Notes: generated by a model not told the origin, from the letters alone. DNA of 64,000 nucleotides from Oscillospiraceae bacterium (GCA_015069135.1 SVJE01000001.1:62001-126000); one strand, 5' to 3'. Shown: positions 16,088-24,600, counted from the first letter of the stretch. A program made the numbers and translations.

Positions 16088-18453
16088 GAAAATATGATAT
16101 AAGTGTCAGAAATCTGGTGGAGTTTATACTTCGTCACGGAAATATAGAACCGGGTTCTGGCTTGGAAAGTCCTGAAAGAGCAATGGCAGGTACCCGTATA
16201 CATAAGAAACTGCAAAGTGCCTTTAAGGAAGCAGATCACACTTATGAACCGGAAAAATCCGTAAGCTATTCTGTTAAAAAGGATGGCTTTGATTTTGTTA
16301 TATCCGGAAGAGCAGACGGCATACGTTTCAAAGATGGATTTTTGCATATTGATGAAATTAAAACAGTTGACAAAGACGTAAAGTCTATTTCTGAGCCTGA
16401 ACGTCTGCATATAGCACAAGGCAGATGCTATGCTGCAATACTAAGTAATATTTTACCGGATGTTAAAAAGGTAGAAACCAACGTAATATATTGTAATATT
16501 GAAAATATGGAAGTAAATGCTCATGGTGTTGTTGAGACACCGGAAGAGGCAATGGACTTTTTCCAAGGTTTGGTGGATGAATATGTAAAGTGGATTAAAT
16601 TTTATAGGGATAGACAAGAGAGCGTAGCTTCTGAACTTGGTAAAATGTCTTTTCCGTATGGTGAATACAGAACCGGCCAGAGAGAGTTAGCTATTTCTGT
16701 GTACAGGACTATTAAAGACGGTGGTAAAATGTTTGCCAATGCTCCAACTGGTATAGGCAAGACTGTATCTACACTTTTCCCGGCTTTGAAGGCTATGGGA
16801 GAGGGACTGACTTCCAAGGTGTTCTATTTAACTGCCAGAAATGCAGGAGCGCTACCACCTCAGGAAGCTGCAGATATTATGAGACAACAAGTTCCGGAAC
16901 TTTCATATATTAATCTTACTTCAAAGGAAAAGGTATGTCCTTACGGGCTTAAATGCGATCCGGTGAATTGCCCCAGGGCAAATGGTCATTTTGACAGGGT
17001 TAATAGTGCTTTGTGGGAAGTTCTGCATTCTGAAAAAGCTTTAACCAGAGAAAAAATTAATTCATATGGTGAAGAATTCAACGTGTGTCCGTTTGAGCTT
17101 GCGCTGGATTGCTCGTATTTTACTCAGGTGATTATAGGGGATTATAACTATCTTTTTGATCCGAGAGTTAAGCTTAATAGGTTTTTTGGCGCTAGTGTTG
17201 GAGGAAACTATACCTTTTTAATTGATGAGGCCCATAATCTTCCTGATAGGGTAAGGGGAATGTATACGGTAAGTATTAACAGTAAGAAATATCTTTCTAT
17301 GGGAGAGGAGGTTAAGTCATATTCCAGAGGCTTCTATAACGGTGCTATGGCAGTGGGTGAGTTTCTGAATAATATTGGTAATGTTTTAAGAGACCAGGAC
17401 ATGATGATGGAGTTCAGTTTTTCCCAGGATGACAGTATTTTAGGGTTGGTGGAGAATTTCTGTGAGAAGATGAGTCGTTTTACTGATACTAAAACCTGGA
17501 AACAGAAAATGCCGGAAGATGTTAAAAACAGGATGATGGAACTGTATTTTGAGAGCCTTTTTTATCTTAAAATAAGTGATTTATATGACGAAAAGTTTTG
17601 TTTTCTTAAGGAAATACAATCTGACGGAAGTTTCACACAGACTTTATTCTGTGCAGATCCTTCAGGCGTTATAAATGAAACATGCAAGCTGGGAAATAGT
17701 AGTATTTTCTTTTCGGGAACTTTAGCTCCCATGACTCATTATATTGATATTATGGGTGGTACCAGGGATGATGTTATTGTTGATGTGCCATCACCTTTTC
17801 CAATGGAAAACAGGTTGTCTTTAGGGGCTTATGATGTGGCAACTACTTATAAAAAAAGAGGACAGTATTTTGAAAAAGCAGCAGAATATGTAGAACGGTT
17901 GACAGAACTCCCTGTTGGAAATTATATGGTGTTCTTTGGCTCGTATAAGTATCTTAAAGAAGTGGAGTCAAGGCTTCCTGCTGAGCTGGTGGGAGAGGTT
18001 TTCTTTCCTCAGCCTAACACTTCCAGACCTGAAGTCAGAGAAAAGTTTTTACGAGATTTCAAGAGTAAACCTGAAAAGACACGTGTGGGTTTATGTGTTC
18101 TTGGTGGTATTTATTCTGAAGGTGTGGATTTAACAGGAGACAGACTTTCGGGAGTTATTATCATTGGTGTAGGTCTTCCAATGGTATGCAAGGAAAATGA
18201 AATTATAAGGGCAGTAACCGGTAAGGATGAACCTGATAAGGGTTTTCGTACTGCTTATGTTTACCCGGGTATTAATAAAGTTCTTCAGGCGGCAGGTAGA
18301 GTTATTAGAACTGATACTGACAGAGGTTTTATTGTGTTTCTTGATGAAAGGTATCAGAACTATGAGTACGAAGAACTTATGCCTTCTGAGTATCATATAA
18401 GAAGAGCGGGAAATGTTGATACTGTGTTTGATATGTTGAAAGATTTTTTGTGA
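16084..18453 (+). CDS. PD-(D/E)XK nuclease fused to XPD/DinG-type Fe-S helicase
   Basis: A 789-residue DNA repair-type enzyme. The N-terminal ~180 residues have the RecB-like nuclease signature: His40 (GTRIH), Asp78 (GRADG), Glu91/Lys93 (DEIKT) and a QxxxY motif (Gln112-Tyr116). A superfamily 2 helicase follows, with Walker A APTGIGKT (220-227), a cysteine-rich insert (CPYGLKCDPVNC plus CPFELALDC) that should hold a 4Fe-4S cluster, a DEAH box (LIDEAHNLP, about 380), and the C-terminal motif AAGRVIRTDTDRG. The family unwinds DNA 5' to 3'; joining it to a nuclease suggests processing of flaps or stalled forks. It overlaps hemW by 4 bases. The DinG relation is clear; the physiological role is inferred. 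Confidence 0.85.
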   Translation: MRKYDISVRNLVEFILRHGNIEPGSGLESPERAMAGTRIHKKLQSAFKEADHTYEPEKSVSYSVKKDGFDFVISGRADGIRFKDGFLHIDEIKTVDKDVKSISEPERLHIAQGRCYAAILSNILPDVKKVETNVIYCNIENMEVNAHGVVETPEEAMDFFQGLVDEYVKWIKFYRDRQESVASELGKMSFPYGEYRTGQRELAISVYRTIKDGGKMFANAPTGIGKTVSTLFPALKAMGEGLTSKVFYLTARNAGALPPQEAADIMRQQVPELSYINLTSKEKVCPYGLKCDPVNCPRANGHFDRVNSALWEVLHSEKALTREKINSYGEEFNVCPFELALDCSYFTQVIIGDYNYLFDPRVKLNRFFGASVGGNYTFLIDEAHNLPDRVRGMYTVSINSKKYLSMGEEVKSYSRGFYNGAMAVGEFLNNIGNVLRDQDMMMEFSFSQDDSILGLVENFCEKMSRFTDTKTWKQKMPEDVKNRMMELYFESLFYLKISDLYDEKFCFLKEIQSDGSFTQTLFCADPSGVINETCKLGNSSIFFSGTLAPMTHYIDIMGGTRDDVIVDVPSPFPMENRLSLGAYDVATTYKKRGQYFEKAAEYVERLTELPVGNYMVFFGSYKYLKEVESRLPAELVGEVFFPQPNTSRPEVREKFLRDFKSKPEKTRVGLCVLGGIYSEGVDLTGDRLSGVIIIGVGLPMVCKENEIIRAVTGKDEPDKGFRTAYVYPGINKVLQAAGRVIRTDTDRGFIVFLDERYQNYEYEELMPSEYHIRRAGNVDTVFDMLKDFL

Positions 18454-18462
18454 TATGATTAT

Positions 18463-18507
18463 GGCCAACGGACTTACTTTGTTTGTAGTAAATCAGTTGG
18501 CCTTTTT
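18463..18507 (+). terminator. Terminator of the nuclease-helicase gene
   Basis: GGCCAAC (18463-18469) pairs with GTTGGCC (18496-18502), followed by TTTTT. The 26-base loop is long for a terminator but contains weak internal pairing. Confidence 0.6.
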
Positions 18508-18674
18508 GGTGGTTTATCCTAACTATTTAGTATTGTAGAGCAAGAATGAGTTGGACTAAATAGGCTATTTTAGTGATTTTGTCCAACCTTTACTGTCTGT
18601 TATAATGCAAATCAGTTGGCTTTTCAGCTGTTTTGTCCAACCTTTTTACTAGGATAAAATAAAAACCGTTGGAC
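18488..18674. repeat. Cluster of related GTTGG/CCAAC repeats
   Basis: The 18454-18681 gap holds a duplicated unit (18488-18532 and 18607-18651, sharing AAATCAGTTGGC) and four GTTGG arms (18496, 18550, 18614, 18668) that can pair with GTCCAAC at 18581-18587 and 18635-18641. Several alternative hairpins are possible. No coding sequence is seen. It lies between convergent genes. Confidence 0.5.
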
Positions 18675-18681
18675 ACTTCTG

Positions 18682-19395
18682 TTATCTTCTTCTATCATTT
18701 CCTCTTACCATAATTAAAAGTCTCAATAACTGCATAACCGATACTGCCAGGGCAGCCACATAAGTCATAGCTGCAGCTGAAAGAACTTTTCTCGCACCTT
18801 TTCTTTCGTCAGCAGACAGTATGTTGTTGTTCTGAATAGCCTCCATAGCTCTCTTGCTGGCATTAAATTCGGTAGGCAAAGTAACAAGCTGGAATAAGGT
18901 ACTTAAGGCAAAACAGGCAACACCTATATAAGCAATAAATATATATTCCTGGCCTAGTCGTGTAAGGATAATACCTAATAATATAAGAGGGACAGAAAGT
19001 CTTGAACCTATATTTGTAATAGGAATGATCATGTTTCTGAACTTAAGCGGTACATATCCTTTGGCATGCTGTATTGCATGGCCGGCTTCGTGACAGGCAA
19101 CACCTATAGCAGCAACAGAAGATGAAGAATGAACTTCCGGAGAAAGAGCAATTACTTTTTTTCTAGGGTCATAATGATCTGAAAGTTTTCCTTGAGAAGT
19201 TGTAATTGACACATTCTGTACACCGGCAGTTGCCAGTACTTTTTGAGCAGCCTGGGAACCTGTAATACCGGAATCAGAAAAAATGGTGGAGTATTTTTTG
19301 AAATTTGAATTTACGGCACTGCTACAAATTAAAGAAAAAATAATTGCAGGCACCACCAGAATAATATAAGTCCAATCAATATAGAAAAATGGCAT
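18682..19395 (-). CDS. YugP-like zinc metallopeptidase (membrane protein)
   Basis: A 237-residue membrane protein of the neutral zinc metallopeptidase 2 family. It has an N-terminal membrane helix (about 6-27), a cytosol-facing or membrane-adjacent catalytic motif ACHEAGHAIQH (HEXXH, about 101-111), then hydrophobic helices (VPLILLGIILT, FIAYIGVACFALSTLF, and one near the C terminus). The conserved YDPRKKVIALSPEVH precedes the active site. Family members are probable membrane proteases with no well-defined substrate. It is divergent from the transcarboxylase operon across a promoter region with a palindrome. Confidence 0.88.
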   Translation of the reverse strand: MPFFYIDWTYIILVVPAIIFSLICSSAVNSNFKKYSTIFSDSGITGSQAAQKVLATAGVQNVSITTSQGKLSDHYDPRKKVIALSPEVHSSSSVAAIGVACHEAGHAIQHAKGYVPLKFRNMIIPITNIGSRLSVPLILLGIILTRLGQEYIFIAYIGVACFALSTLFQLVTLPTEFNASKRAMEAIQNNNILSADERKGARKVLSAAAMTYVAALAVSVMQLLRLLIMVRGNDRRR

Positions 19396-19425
19396 TTAAT
19401 AGTCCTCCTTGTGGTTTATAAAATT

Positions 19426-19446
19426 ATTATACCACAGATTGTGTGG
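19426..19446 (-). promoter_or_regulatory. -10 element and palindrome upstream of yugP-like gene
   Basis: On the minus strand TATAAT occupies 19431-19426. Directly upstream lies the inverted repeat CCACA-GATTG-TGTGG (19432-19446), where a repressor or activator could bind between the divergent genes. Confidence 0.45.
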
Positions 19447-19451
19447 CTTGA

Positions 19452-19480
19452 TTGACTTTCACAAGCAATTTTTGTATAAT
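19452..19480 (+). promoter_or_regulatory. SigA-type promoter of the transcarboxylase-like operon
   Basis: TTGACT (19452-19457), 17 bases, TATAAT (19475-19480), about 80 bases before the start of the carboxyltransferase gene. A small hairpin CCGTTT-GTT-AAACGG followed by TTTT lies in the leader at 19509-19527. Confidence 0.75.
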
Positions 19481-19559
19481 TTATGTTGATTTTTCATGTA
19501 TGACAAATGCCGTTTGTTAAACGGTTTTAACATTAAATTTTTTAGTTGAGGTGTAAAGT

Positions 19560-20984
19560 ATGACAGCAAAAGAAAGAATTGAACTCTTGCTTGACCAGGG
19601 TACTTTTGTTGAAACTGATGCCTATGTTGTATCCAGAGCTGTAAGCTTAAGTGCAGAAAAAGCAGCAGGTGACGGTGTATTCACAGGATACGGCACGATT
19701 GATGGAAGACTTTCCTATATCGCAGTACAGGATGCTTCTTTCATGGGTGGCGCAGTAGGCGAGATGCATGGTGCAAAGATTGCAAAAACAGCAGAATTAG
19801 CAGCTCGTATGGGTGCTCCTTTTATTCTTCTCATTGATTGTGCAGGCGCACGTGTTGAAGAAGGTCTGGATGCATTGGAGAGCTTTGGTAAAATGATTTC
19901 AGCTATGGCTTCAGCTTCTGGTGTTATTCCTATGATTACCGGCGTTATGGGTCCATGTCCTGCAGGTATGAGCTTTGTAGCAGAGATGGCTGATTTCATT
20001 GTAATGACAAAGAATGCTACTATGAGTGTTAACTCAGTAGATGCTATAAAGGCAGCAGGTAATGCTGATGCGGATGAAAAGTCTGTGGCTGGTAGCGAGA
20101 TGAACGGTTCTAAAAACGGATGTGCTCATTTCGTTGTTGATGGTGATGAAGCTTGCATTTCTAAGATTAAAGAACTTGTAAGTGTTCTTCCCGATAACAA
20201 CCTTTCAGGTGTTCCTGTAGAGCTTTGCGAAGACGATCTTAACAGAGCAGATGTAGCATTAGATTCTATTACAGTTTCTGATGATTACAATGTTAAAGAT
20301 ATTATCAAAGCTATTTCTGACAACGGATATTTCCTGGAAGTTCACGAAACTTATGCTGATAACATGGTAGTAGGTTTCGCTAAGTTCAACGGTGCTGTTG
20401 TTGGTGTAGTTGCTAACCAGAATGCAGTTAAAGAAGGTGCATTAAGTGTACAGGCTTGTATCAAGGCTTCACGTTTTGTACAGTTCTGTGATGCGTTTAA
20501 TATTTCTGTTCTTACTTTAACAGATACAGGAAGTTTTGTTCCTTGTCTCTGCCAGGAAAAGCAGGGTGTAGCCAGAGCAATGGCAAAATTAGTTTATACA
20601 TTCAGCCAGGCAACGGTTGCTAAAGTAAACATAGTTATTAAGAAAGCTTACGGTAGCGCTTATGTAGCAATGAATAGTAAGAGCTTAGGTGCTGATTACA
20701 CTTATGCATGGCAGGGTTCTGACGTTGCAGTTTTAGATCCTATAGCTTGTGCAAGTGTTCTTTACCATGATGAAATTGCTGCTTCTGACAATCAGGCAGA
20801 AGTTCGTCAGGCAAAAGCAAAGGAATACAGAGAGATGTATGCAACTCCTTTGAATGCTGCACAGAAGGGCTATGTTGATGATGTTATAAGACCTTGCGAA
20901 ACAAGAGCAAGAGTAATAAGTGCATTTGAAATGCTGGCAACCAAAAGAGTGTCAGGTCCTGCCAGAAAGCACGGAAATAAATAA
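19560..20984 (+). CDS. Acyl-CoA carboxyltransferase subunit (12S/PccB/MmdA-like)
   Basis: A 474-residue crotonase-fold carboxyltransferase with both halves of the family: the N-terminal VQDASFMGGAVGEMHGAKIA (about 58-77) and DCAGARVEEGLDAL, and the C-terminal VIKKAYGSAYVAMNS. It would move a carboxyl group between biotin and an acyl-CoA (propionyl-, methylmalonyl-, acetyl- or malonyl-CoA). It is shorter than typical PccB (about 510-530). Normally strict glycines of the oxyanion loops are altered (DSGGAR to DCAGAR; GPCAGG to GPCPAG), so the substrate may be unusual. It is first in a three-gene operon with a biotin carrier and a 5S-like subunit. Confidence 0.85.
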   Translation: MTAKERIELLLDQGTFVETDAYVVSRAVSLSAEKAAGDGVFTGYGTIDGRLSYIAVQDASFMGGAVGEMHGAKIAKTAELAARMGAPFILLIDCAGARVEEGLDALESFGKMISAMASASGVIPMITGVMGPCPAGMSFVAEMADFIVMTKNATMSVNSVDAIKAAGNADADEKSVAGSEMNGSKNGCAHFVVDGDEACISKIKELVSVLPDNNLSGVPVELCEDDLNRADVALDSITVSDDYNVKDIIKAISDNGYFLEVHETYADNMVVGFAKFNGAVVGVVANQNAVKEGALSVQACIKASRFVQFCDAFNISVLTLTDTGSFVPCLCQEKQGVARAMAKLVYTFSQATVAKVNIVIKKAYGSAYVAMNSKSLGADYTYAWQGSDVAVLDPIACASVLYHDEIAASDNQAEVRQAKAKEYREMYATPLNAAQKGYVDDVIRPCETRARVISAFEMLATKRVSGPARKHGNK

Positions 20985-21003
20985 TCTTCGGAGGTAAAAT
21001 ATT

Positions 21004-21378
21004 ATGAAAAAGTTTAATGTTACTGTTAATGGTAATAGATATGAAGTAGAGGTAGAAGAAATCGGCGGAAGTGTTGCTTCTGTTGCTCCTGCAGCACCTG
21101 TGGCTCCTGTAGCTGCTCCTGCACCGGCACCTGTGGCTGCACCAAAAGCAACCGGTACAGCAGGTAGCGTTAAGGTTGAAGCTCCTATGCCAGGTACAGT
21201 TCTTAAGGTTAATGTTAAAGTTGGCGATTCTGTAAATCAGGGTGACACTGTTCTTATGTTGGAAGCTATGAAGATGGAAAACGAAATCGCAGCACCAGCA
21301 GATGGTGTTGTTGCTTCTATCAATGTTTCTCAGGGTGCAACTGTTGAAACCGGCGATGTACTTGTTACATTAAATTAA
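21004..21378 (+). CDS. Biotin carboxyl carrier protein
   Basis: A 124-residue carrier. An N-terminal beta region (about 1-25) is followed by a flexible Ala/Pro linker (about 29-52) and a biotinyl domain with the biotinylation motif EAMKMENEIAAP (the lysine at about residue 90). It shuttles carboxyl groups between the subunits encoded on either side. GGAGGT precedes the ATG. This resembles the 1.3S subunit of transcarboxylase and the gamma subunits of Na+-pumping decarboxylases. Confidence 0.92.
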   Translation: MKKFNVTVNGNRYEVEVEEIGGSVASVAPAAPVAPVAAPAPAPVAAPKATGTAGSVKVEAPMPGTVLKVNVKVGDSVNQGDTVLMLEAMKMENEIAAPADGVVASINVSQGATVETGDVLVTLN

Positions 21379-21396
21379 TAAATCCTGGAGGTTATT

Positions 21397-22794
21397 ATGG
21401 GAAAGGTTAAAATTACAGAGACCATTCTTCGTGATGCACATCAGTCTTTGATTGCTACAAGAATGTCCACTGATGAAATGCTCCCTATAGTTGAAAAGTT
21501 GGATAACGTAGGTTATAACGCTTTGGAAGCATGGGGTGGTGCTACATTTGATGCATCCTTAAGATTCCTTAATGAAGATCCATGGGAAAGATTAAGAAAG
21601 ATTAAAGACAAGGCAAAGAAAACACCTTTGCAGATGTTACTTCGTGGTCAGAATCTTTTAGGTTACAAGCATTATGCAGATGATGTTGTTGACTACTTTG
21701 TACAGAAAGCAGTTGCAAACGGTATTAATATTATAAGAATTTTTGATGCTCTTAATGATACAAGAAATATTGAAAGAGCTATGAAGGCTACTAAAAAAGA
21801 GGGTGGACATGCTCAGGCTTGTTTCAGCTATACAAACAGCCCTTATCATAGTCTTGAAGTATTTGTTAAAGATGCAGTTCGTATGGTAGAAATGGGTGCT
21901 GACTCAATTTGTATTAAAGATATGGCAGCTCTCTTGCTTCCTTATGAGGCATATAATCTGGTTAAAGCACTTAAGGAAAATGTTAAGGTGCCCATTGAAC
22001 TTCACACTCACTACACAAGTGGTTGTGGATCCATGACATATCTTAAGGCTATTGAAGCCGGTGTTGATATTGTAGACTGTGCTATTTCACCATTTGCTTT
22101 AGGTACTTCACAGCCTGCAACAGAGCCATTGGTTGCAACACTTCAGGGTACTGAGTATGACACTGGTCTTGATCTTACAGAATTAAGTGATATTGCAGCA
22201 TACTTCAGACCAATCAGAGAAAAATACATTGGAGCAGGTAAGCTTGATCCTAAGATGCTTGGTGTTGATGCTAATGCTCTTATCTATCAGGTTCCCGGCG
22301 GTATGCTTTCTAATTTGGTTTCACAGCTTAAGCAGGCCAATGCCATGGATAAATACGAAGAAGTTCTTAAGGAAGTTCCAAGAGTGAGAGCTGATATGGG
22401 TTACCCGCCATTGGTTACACCTTCCAGCCAGATTGTTGGTTCACAGGCTGTATTAAATACTCTTATGGGTGAGAGATACAAGGTTGTAACTAAAGAAACA
22501 AAGGGTATTGTAAAGGGTGAATACGGTGCAACACCAGCTCCGATTTCAGATGAAATCAAAGAAAAAATACTTAAGGGCGAGGAGCAGATTACTTGCCGTC
22601 CTGCTGATTTGATTGAGCCTGAACTTGAGAAAATCAGAAGTGAAATCAAGGAATACATTGAACAGGAAGAAGATGTACTTACCTATGCATTGTTCCCGAA
22701 ACAGGCTGTTGACTTCTTTAAGTCCAGACAGGCTGCAAAGTACAAGATTGACGGTTCAAATGTAGATTACAAGAATGCTACTCATCCCGTATAA
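21397..22794 (+). CDS. Pyruvate/oxaloacetate carboxyltransferase (5S/OadA/PycB-like)
   Basis: A 465-residue TIM-barrel carboxyltransferase with a helical C-terminal domain. Metal and active-site residues are visible: ETILRDAHQS (Asp near 13), the lysine expected to be carbamylated in CIKDMA (about 176), and the HTHYTSG metal histidines (about 205). It exchanges a carboxyl group between biotin and pyruvate/oxaloacetate. The protein ends before a biotin domain, which is encoded separately just upstream. No membrane decarboxylase (OadB/MmdB) or biotin carboxylase gene is adjacent. Confidence 0.92.
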   Translation: MGKVKITETILRDAHQSLIATRMSTDEMLPIVEKLDNVGYNALEAWGGATFDASLRFLNEDPWERLRKIKDKAKKTPLQMLLRGQNLLGYKHYADDVVDYFVQKAVANGINIIRIFDALNDTRNIERAMKATKKEGGHAQACFSYTNSPYHSLEVFVKDAVRMVEMGADSICIKDMAALLLPYEAYNLVKALKENVKVPIELHTHYTSGCGSMTYLKAIEAGVDIVDCAISPFALGTSQPATEPLVATLQGTEYDTGLDLTELSDIAAYFRPIREKYIGAGKLDPKMLGVDANALIYQVPGGMLSNLVSQLKQANAMDKYEEVLKEVPRVRADMGYPPLVTPSSQIVGSQAVLNTLMGERYKVVTKETKGIVKGEYGATPAPISDEIKEKILKGEEQITCRPADLIEPELEKIRSEIKEYIEQEEDVLTYALFPKQAVDFFKSRQAAKYKIDGSNVDYKNATHPV

Positions 22795-22803
22795 TAGGTG
22801 ATT

Positions 22804-24039
22804 ATGGACGTATTGATTGTAGGTGGAGGACCGGCAGGACTTATGGCAGCAATTGTTGCTGCCCAAAAGGGACTGTCGGTCTCTGTTTTTGAAAAAAATA
22901 AAATGTTGGGCAGAAAGCTCAGAATTACGGGAAAAGGTCGCTGTAATATTACAAATGCCTGCGACTTTGATACTTTAATTGCCAATATTCCCGGGGGCGG
23001 AAAGTTCATGTACTCTGCTTTCAGAACTTTTTCTAACTGGGATCTTATAGATTTCTTTGAGGAAAATGGTCTTCCTACAGTAACAGAAAGAGGTCAGAGG
23101 GTATTTCCTAAATCTCAAAAAGCCATTGATGTGGCAGAGTGCCTTAAAAAGCTCTGTAAAAAACATAATATAGAGGTAAAATACGGCTATGAAGTTACTG
23201 AAATTCTTACTGATGAAAATGGCAGGGCTATAGGTGTTGACTGTGAAGGCAGTAAATTTTACGGTAAAAATATAGTTCTTGCTACCGGTGGTATTTCTTA
23301 TCCTTTAACAGGTTCTACAGGTGACGGCTATAAATGGACAGAAAAAATGGGTCACACTATAGTTACACCAAGACCCTCTTTGGTAGGTCTTAATTCTACT
23401 GAAAAATGGATTCCTGAACTAGAAGGTTTGGCCCTTAAGAATATAGATTTTACCCTTTATTACAAGGATAAGCCTGTGTTTAGCGAGTTCGGAGAAATGC
23501 TTTTTACCGGCAAGGGAATATCCGGGCCTGTGGTGTTAAGCGGAAGTCGTCATGTTTTGGATTATGGATATAAAGATATCAAGGCTGTAATTGATCTTAA
23601 ACCGGCACTTACGGAAGAAAAGCTGGACTTAAGGATTCAAAGGGATTTCAGGGAACTTTCAAGAAAGCAGATTTCAAATGCTATAGGTGGTCTTCTTCCA
23701 AAGAGTCTTATTCCTGTAGTGCTTAAACTCTGGGGTGTGCCTGAAACTAAATTTGTAAATCAGATTACAAAGGAAGAACGTCTTAAACTTGTGAAGTTGT
23801 TAAAGAATTTTACTGTGAAACTGGACGGGTCTGAAGGCTTTGAGAGAGCGGTTGTTACTGCCGGTGGTGTTAAGACTTCTGAAGTTAATCCTAAGACAAT
23901 GGAATCTAAACTGGTTCCCGGTCTATATATAGTTGGTGAACTTCTGGATGTGGACGGATATACAGGTGGTTTTAACTTAACTATTGCTTTTTCGACAGGG
24001 TATGCCGCAGGACTTGCCATTTCTAAGGCGAGTGAGTAA
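22804..24039 (+). CDS. HI0933/YhiN-family flavoprotein
   Basis: A 411-residue FAD-binding protein. The Rossmann dinucleotide fold opens the sequence (DVLIVGGGPAGLMAAI), followed by GRKLRITGKGRCNITNAC, typical of the HI0933 family, ATGGISYPLTGSTGDGY in the middle, and the C-terminal FAD motif YIVGELLDVDGYTGGFN. The reaction is unknown; members are annotated as aminoacetone oxidase-like or NAD(P)/FAD oxidoreductases. The ATG at 22804 is preferred over GTG 22798, which is part of the AGGTG ribosome binding site. It follows the 5S-like gene closely and is probably in the same transcript. Confidence 0.87.
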   Translation: MDVLIVGGGPAGLMAAIVAAQKGLSVSVFEKNKMLGRKLRITGKGRCNITNACDFDTLIANIPGGGKFMYSAFRTFSNWDLIDFFEENGLPTVTERGQRVFPKSQKAIDVAECLKKLCKKHNIEVKYGYEVTEILTDENGRAIGVDCEGSKFYGKNIVLATGGISYPLTGSTGDGYKWTEKMGHTIVTPRPSLVGLNSTEKWIPELEGLALKNIDFTLYYKDKPVFSEFGEMLFTGKGISGPVVLSGSRHVLDYGYKDIKAVIDLKPALTEEKLDLRIQRDFRELSRKQISNAIGGLLPKSLIPVVLKLWGVPETKFVNQITKEERLKLVKLLKNFTVKLDGSEGFERAVVTAGGVKTSEVNPKTMESKLVPGLYIVGELLDVDGYTGGFNLTIAFSTGYAAGLAISKASE

Positions 24040-24060
24040 TTTTTAAATCATAAAATATAA

Positions 24061-24107
24061 GCTCTTTACATAACTTTTACAGTGTTATGTAAGGAGCTGA
24101 TTTTTTT
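24061..24107 (+). terminator. Terminator overlapping the next gene's ribosome binding site
   Basis: GCTCTTTACATAAC (24061-24074) pairs with GTTATGTAAGGAGC (24084-24097) at 13 of 14 positions, then TGATTTTTTT follows. This is a canonical intrinsic terminator. Its 3' arm contains the AAGGAG ribosome binding site (24091-24096), and its T-tract contains the TTG start (24106) of the following small gene. Confidence 0.8.
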
Positions 24108-24570
24108 GAAATATTTTACCTTTTCAGTTAAGCATAAATGGCGTGCTTTGGGTATTGTTCTGTTGGCTGTGGCATGGGTTTATATTGTGATTCAATGTGT
24201 GAATTTTAACCCGGTTAGTTTTTCTAAGCCTTCTCTTAATGTTTCTTCAGAGGATCTTGATGCCGTGGAAGAATTAGGGGCAAACTATAAAGATGGAAAG
24301 GGCATGATTACCATTAATTGTGAGTATTCCGGTAAGGGTGGTGTTCATGTATTTCTTAACGGACGAATGAAGTTATATATAACAAATGGTTCTAAAAATT
24401 TAAGAGTAAGTGCCGGAGACCTTGTTTATGTAAAAGGGTATGAACTTGAAGGCAGTGCAAAGGTCTCTGTCAGTGCTGTTGAAGGAAAGGTGGACGGTTC
24501 TATTGTGGGAGAGACGGTGATTGTTGAGAACCTTGCCAGAAAGCTTGTAAAAATACAATCTTGTACATAA
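24106..24570 (+). CDS. Small single-pass membrane protein, unknown function
   Basis: A 154-residue protein I do not recognise. It starts with a positively charged N terminus, one membrane helix (ALGIVLLAVAWVYIVIQCV, about 14-32), then an extracytoplasmic beta-rich domain (about 40-154) with no cysteine pair or catalytic motif. The TTG at 24106 lies 9 bases after AAGGAG and gives a normal membrane N terminus; a GTG at 24082 is inside the hairpin. It lies between a flavoprotein gene and citrate synthase. Its ribosome binding site is sequestered in the preceding terminator hairpin, so expression may be low or conditional. Confidence 0.65.
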   Translation: MKYFTFSVKHKWRALGIVLLAVAWVYIVIQCVNFNPVSFSKPSLNVSSEDLDAVEELGANYKDGKGMITINCEYSGKGGVHVFLNGRMKLYITNGSKNLRVSAGDLVYVKGYELEGSAKVSVSAVEGKVDGSIVGETVIVENLARKLVKIQSCT

Positions 24571-24600
24571 TTCGACGTTACTTGGCAAGGTTTTCCTTTT
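24529..24600 (+). terminator. Possible terminator spanning the end of the small membrane gene
   Basis: AACCTTGCCAG (24529-24539, inside the coding end) can pair with TTGGCAAGGTT (24582-24592), which is followed by TTCCTTTTTG. The 42-base loop makes it weak. The right arm also contains the putative -35 of the citrate synthase promoter. Confidence 0.35.
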
